A stretch of DNA of 64,000 nt, taken from positions 16,952,127 through 17,016,126 of the forward strand of contig NC_044995.1 of assembly GCF_008728515.1 (NCBI RefSeq). Direction: 5' to 3'. The translations under genes were made by a program, and so were the position numbers. The number at the start of each line of letters is the position of its first letter. Position 1 is the stretch's first letter. Of the stretch, positions 47,544-57,404 are shown piece by piece. The notes under the pieces are model-generated. The model saw only the letters and a list, made by a program, of their open reading frames with translations, did not search any database and was not told where the DNA came from. Source of the stretch: Papio anubis (lineage: Eukaryota; Chordata; Mammalia; Primates; Cercopithecidae).

Positions 47544-47842
47544 GGGCCGGGCGCGGTGGCTCACACCTGTAATCCCAGCACTTTGGAGGCCAGAGGCCGG
47601 TGTATCACCTGAGGTCAGGAGTTCGAGACCAGCCTGACCAACATGGAGAAACCCCCGCCTCTATTAAAAATACAAAAATTAGCCCGCATGGGGGCGCACG
47701 CCTATAATCCCAGCTACTCGGGAGGCTAAGCCAGGAGAATTGCTTGAACCTGGGAGGAGGAGGTTGCAGTGAGCCGAGATCGCACCATTGCACTCCAGCC
47801 TGGGTGACAGAGCAAGACTCCATCTCAAAAAAAAAAAAAAAG
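47544..47842 (+). mobile_element. Alu (S-like)
   Basis: Full-length Alu. Flanking 'aaagaacactcataag' (about 47529) and 'aaagaacactcgtaag' (about 47840) are the target duplication with one change. Confidence 0.93.
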
Positions 47843-47921
47843 AACACTCGTAAGAGACAAATGGTGTGTGGCAACTTTGATAGACAACTTCGATAGAATT
47901 TTTCACATTAACAGTCTCAGA

Positions 47922-48221
47922 AGGCCGGGCCTGGTGACTCATGCCTGTAATCCCAACACTTTGGTAGGCCAAGGCAGGCGGATTGCTTGAGCCCAGGAGT
48001 TCAAGACCAGCCTGGACAACATGGCAAAACCCTGTCTCTACAAAAATTACAAAAATTAGCCTGGCATGGTGGCATGCATTTGTAATCCTAGCTATTCGGG
48101 AGGCTGAGGCAGGGGGATAGCTTGAGCCCAGGAGGGGAAGGTTGCCACCATGAGCCGAGATCGCGCCACCGCGCTTCAGCCTGGACAACAGAGCCATACC
48201 TATTTTCAAAAAAAAAAAAAA
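47922..48221 (+). mobile_element. Alu (older) directly preceding an AluY
   Basis: Full-length diverged Alu whose A tail served as the landing site for the next Alu. Confidence 0.9.
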
Positions 48222-48543
48222 GGCCGGGCGCGGTGGCTCAAGCCTGTAATCCCAGCACTTTGGGAGGCCGAGGCGGGCGGATCACGAGGTCAGGAGATCG
48301 AGACCATCCTGGCTAACACGGTGAAACCCCGTCTCTACTAAAAAATACAAAAAACTAGCCGGGCGAGGTGGCGGGCACCTGTAGTCCCAGCTACTCCGGA
48401 GGCTGAGGCAGGAGAATGGCGTAAACCCGGGAGGCAGAGCTTGCAGTGAGCTGAGATCTGGCCACTGCACTCCAGCCTGGGCGACAGAGCGAGACTCCGT
48501 CTCAAAAAAAAAAAAAAAAACAAAAAAAAAACAAAAAAAAAAC
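48222..48543 (+). mobile_element. Young AluY inserted in an Alu tail
   Basis: Monkey-type AluY ('cgcggtggctcaagcctgt', 'gatctggccactgcactcc') with a composite A/C tail. Confidence 0.93.
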
Positions 48544-48597
48544 GATCCCAGAAGAGATCACCAAATCTGAGTAAAGCTTTAGACCTTGTTTGACTTG

Positions 48598-48612
48598 GCT
48601 GCCCTCTAGTGG
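48598..48612 (-). promoter_or_regulatory. CTCF-like site
   Basis: On the minus strand this reads CCACTAGAGGGCAGC, an excellent match to the core CTCF motif. It lies in a short unique stretch between Alus, about 4.5 kb upstream of EID2. Binding cannot be judged from sequence alone. Confidence 0.6.
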
Positions 48613-48735
48613 GCAGAAGCCTGAACGGAGGGTAAGGGGAGGAAAAGGTGGGCTCCTAAACTTTCCCCAGTGTTTCCGTCTGGAGTGTAGATTCTGAACA
48701 ACCATTTCCAGGATGCTCTGAGTCCTGGCCTCTTT

Positions 48736-49043
48736 TGTGTGTGTGTGTGTGTGTGTGTGTGACTTGGAGTCTCACTCTGCCGCCTGGGCTGCAGTGCAGT
48801 GGCGCGATCTCGGCTCACTGCAACCTCCGCCTCCCGGGTTCAAAGGATTCTCCTGCCTCAGGTTTCTGAGCATCGGAGATTACAGACGCACGCCACCACA
48901 CCCGGCTAATTTTCTTTTGTATTTTTAGTAGAGATGGGGTTTCACCACGTTGGCAGGGCTGGTCTCGAACTCCTGAGTTCAAGTGATCTGCCTCAGCCTC
49001 CCAAAGTGCTGGGATTACAGGTGTGAGCCACTGCACCTGGCTG
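48736..49043 (-). mobile_element. Antisense Alu with (GT)n in place of its tail
   Basis: A (GT)13-type microsatellite at 48736-48761 precedes antisense Alu sequence. The poly(A) tail appears converted to (AC)n. Confidence 0.9.
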
Positions 49044-49241
49044 AGTCCGGGCCTCTATTTTAGAGGTTTATGTGCAAATGTTTATTTCAGGGATCCGTTT
49101 GCAGCAGGGACTTAGGGTAAAGGATAGTTTAATCATAAAGAAACAATCAGACAATCCCAGAAGTATGGAATGTTATACCAAACAACTGGCCTGGGCTATT
49201 CAAAAACTCAGTGTCAAGATAGCCACAAAAAAAGGGGAAGA

Positions 49242-49560
49242 GGCCGAGCACAGTGGCTCACGCTTGTAATACTACACCTTGAGAGGCCAAAGCAGACAGA
49301 TTGCAGATGGAGAAAGGATCGCTTAAGGCCAAGAGTTCAAGAACAGCCTAGGAAACATATCAAGACTCTATTTCTACCAAAAAAAAAAAAAAATTAATTA
49401 ATTAGCCAGGCATGGGGGCACCCACTTGTAGTCCCGGCTACGTGGTAGGCTCAGGTGGGAGGATCACTCAAGCCCAGGAGATCAAGGCTGCAGTGAGCCA
49501 TGATCGTGCCTTTGCCGTCCAGACCAGGAGACAGCAAGACATTATCTCAAAAACAAAACC
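49242..49560 (+). mobile_element. Old Alu
   Basis: Diverged plus-strand Alu ('gccgagcacagtggctcacg') with an expanded middle A tract. Confidence 0.85.
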
Positions 49561-49684
49561 AAAGAAAAAAAACACAAGATGGGGATTGGTTAGATCAGAT
49601 CTCCTACACCGTCATAATTTTCTCACTGTTATCATTTGTGCAAAGGTAGTTTCAAACCTAACCATAAAAATGAACCACTTTTTG

Positions 49685-49780
49685 CCAGGCATGTGCCACA
49701 CGCCTGTAATCCCGGCACATCCAGCCTGGATGACAGAGCTAGACTCTGTCTCAAAATATATATATTAATTGGGTTCAAAT

Positions 49781-49828
<48 letters not shown>

Positions 49829-49830
49829 CC
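49685..49830 (+). repeat. Internally deleted Alu plus (TC)n(AC)n microsatellite
   Basis: An Alu start and end are joined with about 200 bp missing (49685-49760). After a short spacer comes a CT-rich then CA-rich tract (49781-49828). Confidence 0.8.
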
Positions 49831-50743
49831 CTCTGCTGTAAAGATTTTAAGCAATGTGGAGCCCCTGATCCCAGCTGCCTTAATGGTTTAGTCTACAACA
49901 TGGTTGCAATCATCCTCAAGTCATCCTGAAATACTGGCGGTGAATTACAAAGATGCTGCAGCCACAACAGACACAGTCTTGGGAGCAACAGAAAACCTGG
50001 ACTACCTCTCAAATTTTTGTTTGTATCCCCTCACATTATCACCAAGTTTTTCTGCCTTCCTCTATTTGTGGTTTCTTATTTTAGTTCACTTCATTTTCCT
50101 GGAACCATTTTTGTATCACTTCTGTCTAATAAATCATCATTTTACTTAGAGCAATTTCTATTCTTGGAAAATCAGAGGGCCTTTCAGCTTCTGCTGTAAG
50201 GTGATTCTTAGTCTGGAGAACAAGATTATATCTGCTTCTGTAGGATTACAGCAAATTACTATGATTTCTACTTCTTCCTGTGATAATATATGTTATTACC
50301 TAAGTCTGCAACTTCTTTTGTTAAATATTTGTGACTCTCCAGGCAGCCTGAAGGTGAGGACTCCAGCCTAGCCTGGGAGCTGCCTTAAAGGAGCCACACA
50401 CTTAGTGATTGCAGAGATGCTGGTAGGAAGCAGCAAGTAGTCTAGCTGTTGTGTTTTATTAATTTGGTGCTTGGACCAGGAAAATTAAAATGCAGTCTTG
50501 TGTTCTGTGGATGAGACCTTACTGCCTCAGAATAGCTACTTCTGATAGAGCAGCGAACAATAAGTCATTTAAGTCATTTGTTGATGGTCATGAATCATGG
50601 CATCATGACAGGGACCACCACCAGCAAAATCAAAGCAAATTATTTTGTTTGTTCACATTAATCAGAACAAAGAGAAAGTAATTGGAGAGCCAGTATATAA
50701 GATGCATGTTTCAATATTACGAGACCCGTAAAAGAATGGTAAT
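49831..50743. other. Stretch without recognisable gene
   Basis: AT-rich, unique-looking sequence. Open frames near 49904-50199 and 50490-50681 have no recognisable features. Confidence 0.45.
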
Positions 50744-51040
50744 AAGCCGAGCACGGTGGTTCATGCCTGTAATCTCAGCACTCTGGGAGGCCAAAGGCAG
50801 GCGGATCACAAGGTCAGGAGTTCGAGACCAGCCTGAACAACATAATAAAACCCTGTCTCTACTAAAAATACAAAAATTAGCTGGACGTGGTGGCGCACAC
50901 TTGTAATCCCAGCTACTCAGGAGGCTGAGGCAGGAGAATCACTGGAACCCGAGAGGCAGAGGTTGCAGTGAGCCAAGATCACGCCACTGCACTTCAGCTT
51001 GGGCGACAGAGTGAGACTTCGTCAAAAAACAAAACAAAAC
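50744..51040 (+). mobile_element. Alu (S-like)
   Basis: Full-length Alu. 'aaagaatggtaat' before (50732) and 'aaagaatggtaatg' after (51047) form the target duplication. Confidence 0.93.
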
Positions 51041-51120
51041 AAAACGAAAGAATGGTAATGAATATAGTAACTATCAAGAAAGTAAAATATTTAAAAACCA
51101 TAATGAAAATGTAGGCTGGA

Positions 51121-51453
51121 GGCCCAGCACAGTGGCTCACGCCTATAATCCCAGCACTTTGGGAGGCCGAGGCAGGCGGATCATTTGAGCCCAGGAGTTT
51201 GAGACCAGCCTCGGCAACATAAGGAGACCCTGTCTCTACAAAAAAATTAAAAATTAGCAGGGTGTGGTGGTGCACACCTGTAGTCCCAGGTACTCGGGAG
51301 GCGGAAGTGGGAGGATCACTTGAACTCAGAAGGTTGAGGCTGCAGTGAGCTGTGATTGTGCCACTGCACTCCAGTCTGGGTAACAGAATGAGATGAAAGA
51401 AAGAGAGAAAGAGAGAGAGAGAGAGAGAGAAGAAAAGGAGAGAGAAAGAGAAA
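51121..51453 (+). mobile_element. Alu with (GA)n-rich tail
   Basis: Full-length Alu at 51121-51393 with a GA/GAAA-rich tail to 51453, a purine mirror repeat. Confidence 0.9.
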
Positions 51454-51580
51454 ATGTGAATGGGTGAATCTCATAAAAATAATGTTATGTGCAAAAAACC
51501 AGATACAAGAGTATACGTGAGAAAACATTTTAAATGGTTCATTTTTGAGGCATGATAAATCTAAGTACTGGCAGCCAGGC

Positions 51581-52274
51581 TGAAAATGTAACAAATCACA
51601 GGGCTCATGCACCTAGAAGGTCACAATAAGGGAATAGAATGTAGAGGCGGGGTCAGCCCATAAAAGGGAAGAGAGTGGCCGGCGGCACGGTGGCTCACGC
51701 CTGTAATCCCAGCACTTTGGGAGGCCGAGGCAGGTGGATCATGAAGTCAAGAGATTGAGACTATCCTGGCCAACATAGTGAAACCTTATCTCTACTAAAA
51801 ATACAAAAATTAGCTGAGCTTAGTGGCATGCGCCTGTAGTCACAGCTACTGGGGAGACTGAGGCAGGAGAATCGCTCAAACCCAGGAGGCAAAAGTTGCA
51901 GTGAGCCGAGATCACGCCACTGCACTCCAGCCTGGCTACAGAGCGAGACTCCAACTTAAAAAAAAAAGGGAAGGACATTTTATTATTGGGAAATCGAAAC
52001 TTAAACGTGTAAGGGGATGGGGTATAACCTTATAAAGGGGATAATGAAACCTAGGTGAAGTCCGGGAAGATTGTAACCCCATAGTACTTGACCAATTAGG
52101 AACCGGGGGAGGGACTTGCATGCTAGGAGATAAATTACCTGTTGTGACTGCTCTGGGTGTGCCTGCCTACTCCCAGCTGATCTTGCAAGATCTTTATTAA
52201 AAGTCTCACTTCCACTGTTCTTCGTGCCTCCAAATCCATTCTTCGGGTTTGGACAGGTGAGTGTGTTTCTCACA
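51581..52274 (+). repeat. Solo LTR of an endogenous retrovirus, split by an Alu
   Basis: Outside the Alu at 51679-51966, about 400 bp look like an LTR. It starts 'tgaaaatgtaacaaatc', has a promoter-like 'cttataaagggg' near 52030, a poly(A) region 'tttattaaaagtctcac' near 52193, and a 3' end 'gtgtgtttctcaca'. No internal viral sequence is present. Borders and family are uncertain because a flanking duplication was not found. Confidence 0.55.
51679..51966 (+). mobile_element. Alu inside the LTR
   Basis: Alu with 'aaagggaag' before (about 51664) and after (about 51965), the target duplication that shows it landed in the LTR. Confidence 0.9.
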
Positions 52275-52859
52275 TACATAAAATTCATAATACAGACCAA
52301 ACTAAACTACAGCATTAAGAATGCACCCTTAGGTGGTAAAATGAAAAGAAAAACAAGAAAGTGATTACCGTAAGTATCAGGGTAGTAGTTACTTCTGGGT
52401 AGAAAGAAAAGGATAGTGATAAGAAGAGGAAGGGTTCTGGGATACTGGAAATATTCCATTTCTTGGCCTGTGTGGCAGTTAAATGGATGTTCACTTTGTG
52501 ATAAATCATTCAGCTGTATATTTATATTTTGTTTACTTTTCTGAATGTTATATTGCACAAATAAGATTTGAAAAACAAATGTCCAAGGTAGTCAATGCAA
52601 TGTTAAAGATAATAAGAAAAGACTATAATTATAAAGCTTTAGTAGCTTTATGATCGATCCGTATGGGTGAAGATAGGCAAAGGAATGAATAAAAAAAAAT
52701 TAAAAATCCAGAAAAGACCATGAATCTAAAATATCTTGATATATAATAGAGGTGGCATATAATCTACTGGAGAACAAAGAGAAACACCCTAGGACAGAAC
52801 CTTGAGAATGCCTATAAGAAGCGATCTTGTAAGCATTTCTCATAAACATCAAGCTGGTT
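52275..52859. other. Stretch without recognisable gene
   Basis: AT-rich flank between the LTR and the EID2 promoter; no supported feature. Confidence 0.45.
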
Positions 52860-53143
52860 GAAATGGCCAATACGGCCCCGCCCTTCGTCGTTGGGCTGTT
52901 TCAGATGCGTTGGCGCTTCCCGGCCTCGAGGGGGCATCTGCAGAACGGCGGGCGCCGGGAAAGTACGCATGCGCACTGCTCCCAGGGTTTGCGGTAGAAT
53001 CTAAGCTCTCGCGCCCAGTTACGCACACGGCATTTATAGTGCGCACAGCGCTCACGCACGCGCATTGGGGCGTCCACCGGGCATCGAGCTGTCCCGTTAT
53101 TCCAGTTTCTTTGGGAGCAGCCGAGTTGACCCCACGGTCTAAG
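52860..53143 (+). promoter_or_regulatory. EID2: EID2 CpG-island promoter and 5' UTR
   Basis: GC- and CpG-rich, with no TATA box at a usual place. Visible sites are CCAAT at 52867-52871, an Sp1-type CCCCGCCC at 52876-52883, NRF1-like ACGCATGCGCA at 52965-52975 and ACGCACGCGCA at 53054-53064, and an inverted CCAAT (ATTGG) at 53064-53068. This is the layout of a broadly expressed gene promoter. The transcription start is not fixed by sequence. Confidence 0.75.
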
Positions 53144-53854
53144 ATGTCCAACCTGCCCGCAGACAGCAGCGTCCCGCAGACAAGCGCGGCGAATGGTGAC
53201 AGAGACGTCCCGCAGGCGGAGGTAGGCCGCGGGAGGCGGGAGCCGGCCCCGGCACAGCCTGAGGAGGCCGGGGAAGGCGCGATGGCGGCGGCCAGGGGAG
53301 GCCCGATGCCGGCGGCCAGGGAAGGTCGGATGGCGGCGGCCAGGGGAGCCCCGGCGGCGGCAGCCAGGGGAGCCCCGGTGGCAGCGGCGGCGGTGGCCAG
53401 GGCAGCCGCGGCGGGCAGGGAAAGCCCGGCGGCGGCGGCAGCCAGAGAAGCCCGGATGGCGGAGGTCGCCCGCTTGCTGGGGGAGCCGGTGGACGAAGAG
53501 GGTCCCGAGGGCAGGCCCAGGTCCAGGCACGGGAACGGAGGCCTAGCTGCGTTGCCCTATCTCCGTCTCCGCCACCCACTTAGCGTTTTAGGAATAAATT
53601 ACCAGCAGTTTCTCCGCCACTATCTGGAAAATTACCCGATTGCTCCCGGCAGAATACAAGAGCTTGAAGAACGCCGCAGGCGATTCGTGGAAGCCTGCAG
53701 AGCAAGGGAAGCAGCGTTTGATGCCGAATATCAGCGAAATCCTCACAGGGTGGACCTCGATATTTTAACCTTTACGATAGCTCTGACTGCATCTGAAGTT
53801 ATCAACCCTCTGATAGAAGAACTTGGTTGTGATAAGTTTATCAATAGAGAATAG
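53144..53854 (+). CDS. EID2: EP300-interacting inhibitor of differentiation 2
   Basis: Single-exon gene of 236 codons, the same length as human EID2, ending CDKFINRE before TAG. EID2 is a nuclear repressor. It binds EP300 and class I histone deacetylases, blocks MyoD-driven muscle differentiation, and binds SMADs to dampen TGF-beta signalling. The protein has a Pro/Glu-rich N-terminus (1-45), an Ala/Arg-rich low-complexity region (46-104), and a linker. The conserved EID region is about 135-236, with LSVLGINYQQFLRHYLE, a charged ELEERRRRF helix (173-181) and the C-terminal helix TASEVINPLIEELG. The start at 53144 is chosen because it is the first in-frame ATG and has A at -3; the frame stays open upstream to about 52910 but without an ATG. 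The lack of introns is normal for EID2/EID2B. No lesion is seen. Confidence 0.97.
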   Translation: MSNLPADSSVPQTSAANGDRDVPQAEVGRGRREPAPAQPEEAGEGAMAAARGGPMPAAREGRMAAARGAPAAAARGAPVAAAAVARAAAAGRESPAAAAAREARMAEVARLLGEPVDEEGPEGRPRSRHGNGGLAALPYLRLRHPLSVLGINYQQFLRHYLENYPIAPGRIQELEERRRRFVEACRAREAAFDAEYQRNPHRVDLDILTFTIALTASEVINPLIEELGCDKFINRE

Positions 53855-54856
53855 TTATGTGGTGACACTACTTCAAGAGAACCTCTGCATTCCAGTTATA
53901 CCAATCCTGCAACTTGATTTTCAGAAGTCAAGAGTATATTGTGATAAGACAGTGCACCGGTGGAGGGGAAAATAGGGGGGAGGGGGAAGCTTATGTTGAA
54001 AAAGCATCACAGAAGAAATAGAAAAAAATGTCCAAAGCATTATAACTGTAACATTATTTGAGTTTGTGATTGATCTACATTTTTCCCCCTGCATTACGGA
54101 AAATGTCTCTCAACATTGCTTTATTACAAAGTAAAGGATGGTTTTATAAAACTGAGACTTGATGAAAAATCACCAATACTAGAGTCCATGAGGATGAAAG
54201 AAATTATCAGATAGTGCTGAACAGAATAAGACGTTAACGCTGAGTTATTGGGACTAGAAGGCTATCAAAAGAACTTGAAATTGTCGGAATATGTGCTCTC
54301 TTCATGTAATATTCAATAGAAGTTTCTAGTTTAAGATTGATTTTGTGTTTTCTTAGACATTTCAAGTGACAAGCAAAGTAAATGTACATATTATGTGATA
54401 AATCATGTTTACAAGAACATCAAATTTCTGGACTTTTTTCTTTCAATTTTTAATTTTTAAAGTTTTTTGGTATAAAAAAAATCCATTCACAAGCCAAAAA
54501 ATATATAAAATATACAGTGAAAAGCCTTCCATTCTTGTTTTCCTCCATCCAGTACCAACCATGATCTCTAATAGCCACAATTTCCCTTCCGCCCTTCTAG
54601 TTTCCTTACATGTACACAGGCACATATAAATCTGGGTTTACTTGTTTTATTTATTCACAGAAGTCAGCATATTATATTTACTGGTTTATACATTGCTTTC
54701 TCATTAAGAACATATGTTGACCCTTCCAAACTACTGTATTTCCTCATTATTTTTTAAAGTGGCATTTTATTCCATTCTGAGGTTATGTCGAAATTTACTT
54801 AACCAGGAATATATTGACGGACATGTAGGTTGTTGCCCATCTATTTATTTGGGCAG

Positions 54857-54862
54857 AATAAA
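54857..54862 (+). promoter_or_regulatory. Candidate poly(A) signal of EID2
   Basis: AATAAA about 1 kb after the EID2 stop, with no other canonical AATAAA noted in between. It implies a 3' UTR of about 1 kb, free of Alus. The sequence 53855-54856 is read as that 3' UTR. Confidence 0.45.
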
Positions 54863-55028
54863 AAATTGCTAGAGTAGTTCATCTTGTATATCATGTGGCA
54901 TGTGCACAAATACAGTATTGCTTCAATTCAAAATTCACTTCATATTTGAACATCTCTGAAATGTGGGTGCATCTTACATTTGATGCTGTAATAGATCATT
55001 TTTTCCTTAAGTTTTCATGAAACATTTT

Positions 55029-55315
55029 TTTTTTTTGAGATGGAGTCTTGCTCTGTCGCCAGGCTGTAGTGTAGTGGTACAATCTCGGCTCACTACAACC
55101 TCCACTTCCCAGGTTCAAGTGATTCTCCTGCCTCAGCCTCCCGAGTAGCTGGGACTACAGGTGCCCACCACCACACCCAGCCAATTTTTGTATTTTTAGT
55201 AGAGACGGGGTTTCACCATGTTGGCCAGGATGGTCTTGATCTCTTGACCTCGTGTTCCACCCGCCTCAGCCTCCCAAAGTGCTGGGATTCTAGGTGTGAG
55301 CCACCGCGCCCAGCC
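55029..55315 (-). mobile_element. Antisense Alu
   Basis: T tract and 'gagatggagtcttgctctgt' start a full-length minus-strand Alu. Confidence 0.92.
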
Positions 55316-55609
55316 CTAATGATGTGTCTTATAATCAATAGCTACCTAGATTCCTTTTTACATGTAATATCTGTAGGCTGATTCCCCAGAAATGAGAATT
55401 CTGGGCCAAAGGTACGCCTTTGAGATTTTATGGATATTGCTATGCAACATTCTATATGTGTCCTGCTTTGCACTCCCACCAGCAGTTAATGATCATGGAT
55501 GTTAAGCCTAGCCAACACACTAAACCATCAATTTCTGGCTTTTGCGAATCTGATAGTCGAAAAACTGGTATATCAGTTTTAATTTGCTTTTATTATGAGC
55601 AGACTTAAG

Positions 55610-55908
55610 TACCTTTTTTTTTTTTATATGGGAGTTTCGCTCTTATTGTCCAGGCTGGAGTGCAATGGTGTGATCTCGGCTCACTGCAAGCTCCACCTCC
55701 CAGGCTCAAGGGATTCTCCTGCCTCAGCCTCCCAAGAACTGGGATTACAGGCATGCACCAACACGCCTGGCTAATTTTTGTAGTTTTAGTAGAGATGGGG
55801 TTTCACCATGCTGGCCGGGCTGGTTTTGAACTCCTGACCTCAGGTGATCCACCCACCTCGGCCTCCCAGAGTGCTGGGATTACAGGGGTGAGCTACCACA
55901 CCCGGCCA
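55610..55908 (-). mobile_element. Antisense Alu
   Basis: Full-length minus-strand Alu with a modified start ('tatatgggagtttcgctctt'). Confidence 0.92.
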
Positions 55909-55962
55909 GTTAATTTTAAGAGTCATGGAAATTCCCTTTTCCGTAAACTCTCTGCTCATAGT

Positions 55963-56258
55963 CTTTTTTTTTTTTTTGAGACAAAATCTAGCTCTCTCGC
56001 CCAGGCTGGAGTACAGTGGTACCACCTCGGCTCACTGCAACTTCTGCCTCCCAGGTTCAAGCGATTCTTGTGCCTCGGCTTCCCAAGTAGCTGGGATTAC
56101 AAGCACATGCCACCTCACCTGGCTCATTTTGTGTTTTTAGTGGAGACGAGGTTTCACCATGTTGACCAGGATGGTCTCCAACTCCTGACCTCAGATGATC
56201 CTCCCTCCTCGGCCTCCCAAAGTTCTGGGATTATAGGTGTGAGCCACCGGGCCTTGTT
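55963..56258 (-). mobile_element. Antisense Alu
   Basis: Full-length minus-strand Alu beginning after a T tract with 'gagacaaaatctagctctct'. Confidence 0.92.
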
Positions 56259-56480
56259 CATATTCTTCATCCACTCCCCTCCCAGATAATTTTGTACTTT
56301 CTTCGTTGAATCCAGTAGCTATTTATGACACTCATGTTAGTGATATGAGGTATGATAATAGCTTGGGATATGAGTTACTAATATCTTTTCACAATTTGAT
56401 CATTAGGTTTTGGCTTTTTGGAAAGCCTTTGGCCATGGTAATTTTTGTTGCCTATTTTCCTTTAAATTTGCAGGAGGCAG

Positions 56481-56752
56481 GAGGCTGGGCACAGTGACTC
56501 GCACCGGTAATCCCAGCACTTTGGGAGGCTGAGGCAGGCAGACCACTTGAGCTCAGGAGTTCAAGACCAGCCTGGGCAACATGGCGAAACCCTGTCTCTA
56601 TGAAAAATATGAAAAATTAGCCTGGTGTAGTGGCACACGCCTCTAATCCCATCTACTCTGGGGGCTGAGGTGGAAGGATCCTCATACTTGAGCCCAGCAG
56701 GCTCCAGCATGGGTGACAAAGTGAGATCCTGTCTCAAAAAATAAAAAATAAA
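56481..56752 (+). mobile_element. Alu
   Basis: Plus-strand Alu ('aggctgggcacagtgactcg') with deletions in the right arm. Confidence 0.88.
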
Positions 56753-57332
56753 TAAACCTGCAGTATTTTGAATCCTAAGGTACTCTTGGGGTGTGTGTGT
56801 GTGTGTGTGGTTTCATTGTTCATATTTGAATCTTTGAACCATTTGAAATTTATTCTCAGGTACAATATAAGGATCAAATTTTTTTCAATATATTTTCCAT
56901 TTTTACTGTGCATACACATATATACAATGTATTTTAAAAATGAGCTCTACAATATGTGGTTTTATCACTTGGTTTACAACTAAATACATTGTGAACATTT
57001 TCTCTTCAACAGTTAAAATAATTGTATAGCTTGGAGGAAACAATTTATTAAGCAATCTTATTGGGGACATTGAGGTATAATTTTTTTTCTGAGAAGACTT
57101 CATTCTTTTTACAGTGCCTTTGGGGGAAAAAAGGGGAGTCCTTGTCTTATGTATCTTTCTATAGATGATGGAAACTTGTCCTTCCATTTAGCCTTTTAAC
57201 TTGCTTCTCTACACCCACCTAATCACCAATCAAATAACCTATTTTATGTTTTCCAACCTCTCTCTCCCATTTGCTTCCTCTTTCTTACCCAGTCTCCCTG
57301 CATACATGCAGACGGACTTCCATTCCTTCAGC
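56753..57332. other. Stretch without recognisable gene
   Basis: AT-rich, with a short (GT)n at 56790-56809. No supported feature. The part next to 57333 could still belong to the 3' end of the CRIPTO pseudogene. Confidence 0.4.
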
Positions 57333-57404
57333 TGAGATTGCGCCACTGCACTCCAGCCTGGGTGACAGAGCAAGACTCCATCTCAAAAAAAGAAAAAAAA
57401 GAAA
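57333..57404 (+). mobile_element. Alu 3'-end fragment
   Basis: Last part of an Alu right arm ('gcgccactgcactccagcct') with an A tail, adjoining the 3' end of the CRIPTO pseudogene. Confidence 0.75.

Noticed and set aside
52910..53143. Upstream in-frame extension of EID2 (would give 314 aa)
   Set aside because: The extra 78 codons contain no ATG, sit in the CpG promoter/5' UTR, and the 236-aa form from 53144 equals the known family length.
53139..53579. Long Pro-rich and Arg-rich minus-strand frames over EID2
   Set aside because: They are antisense shadows of a GC-rich coding exon, with no independent support.
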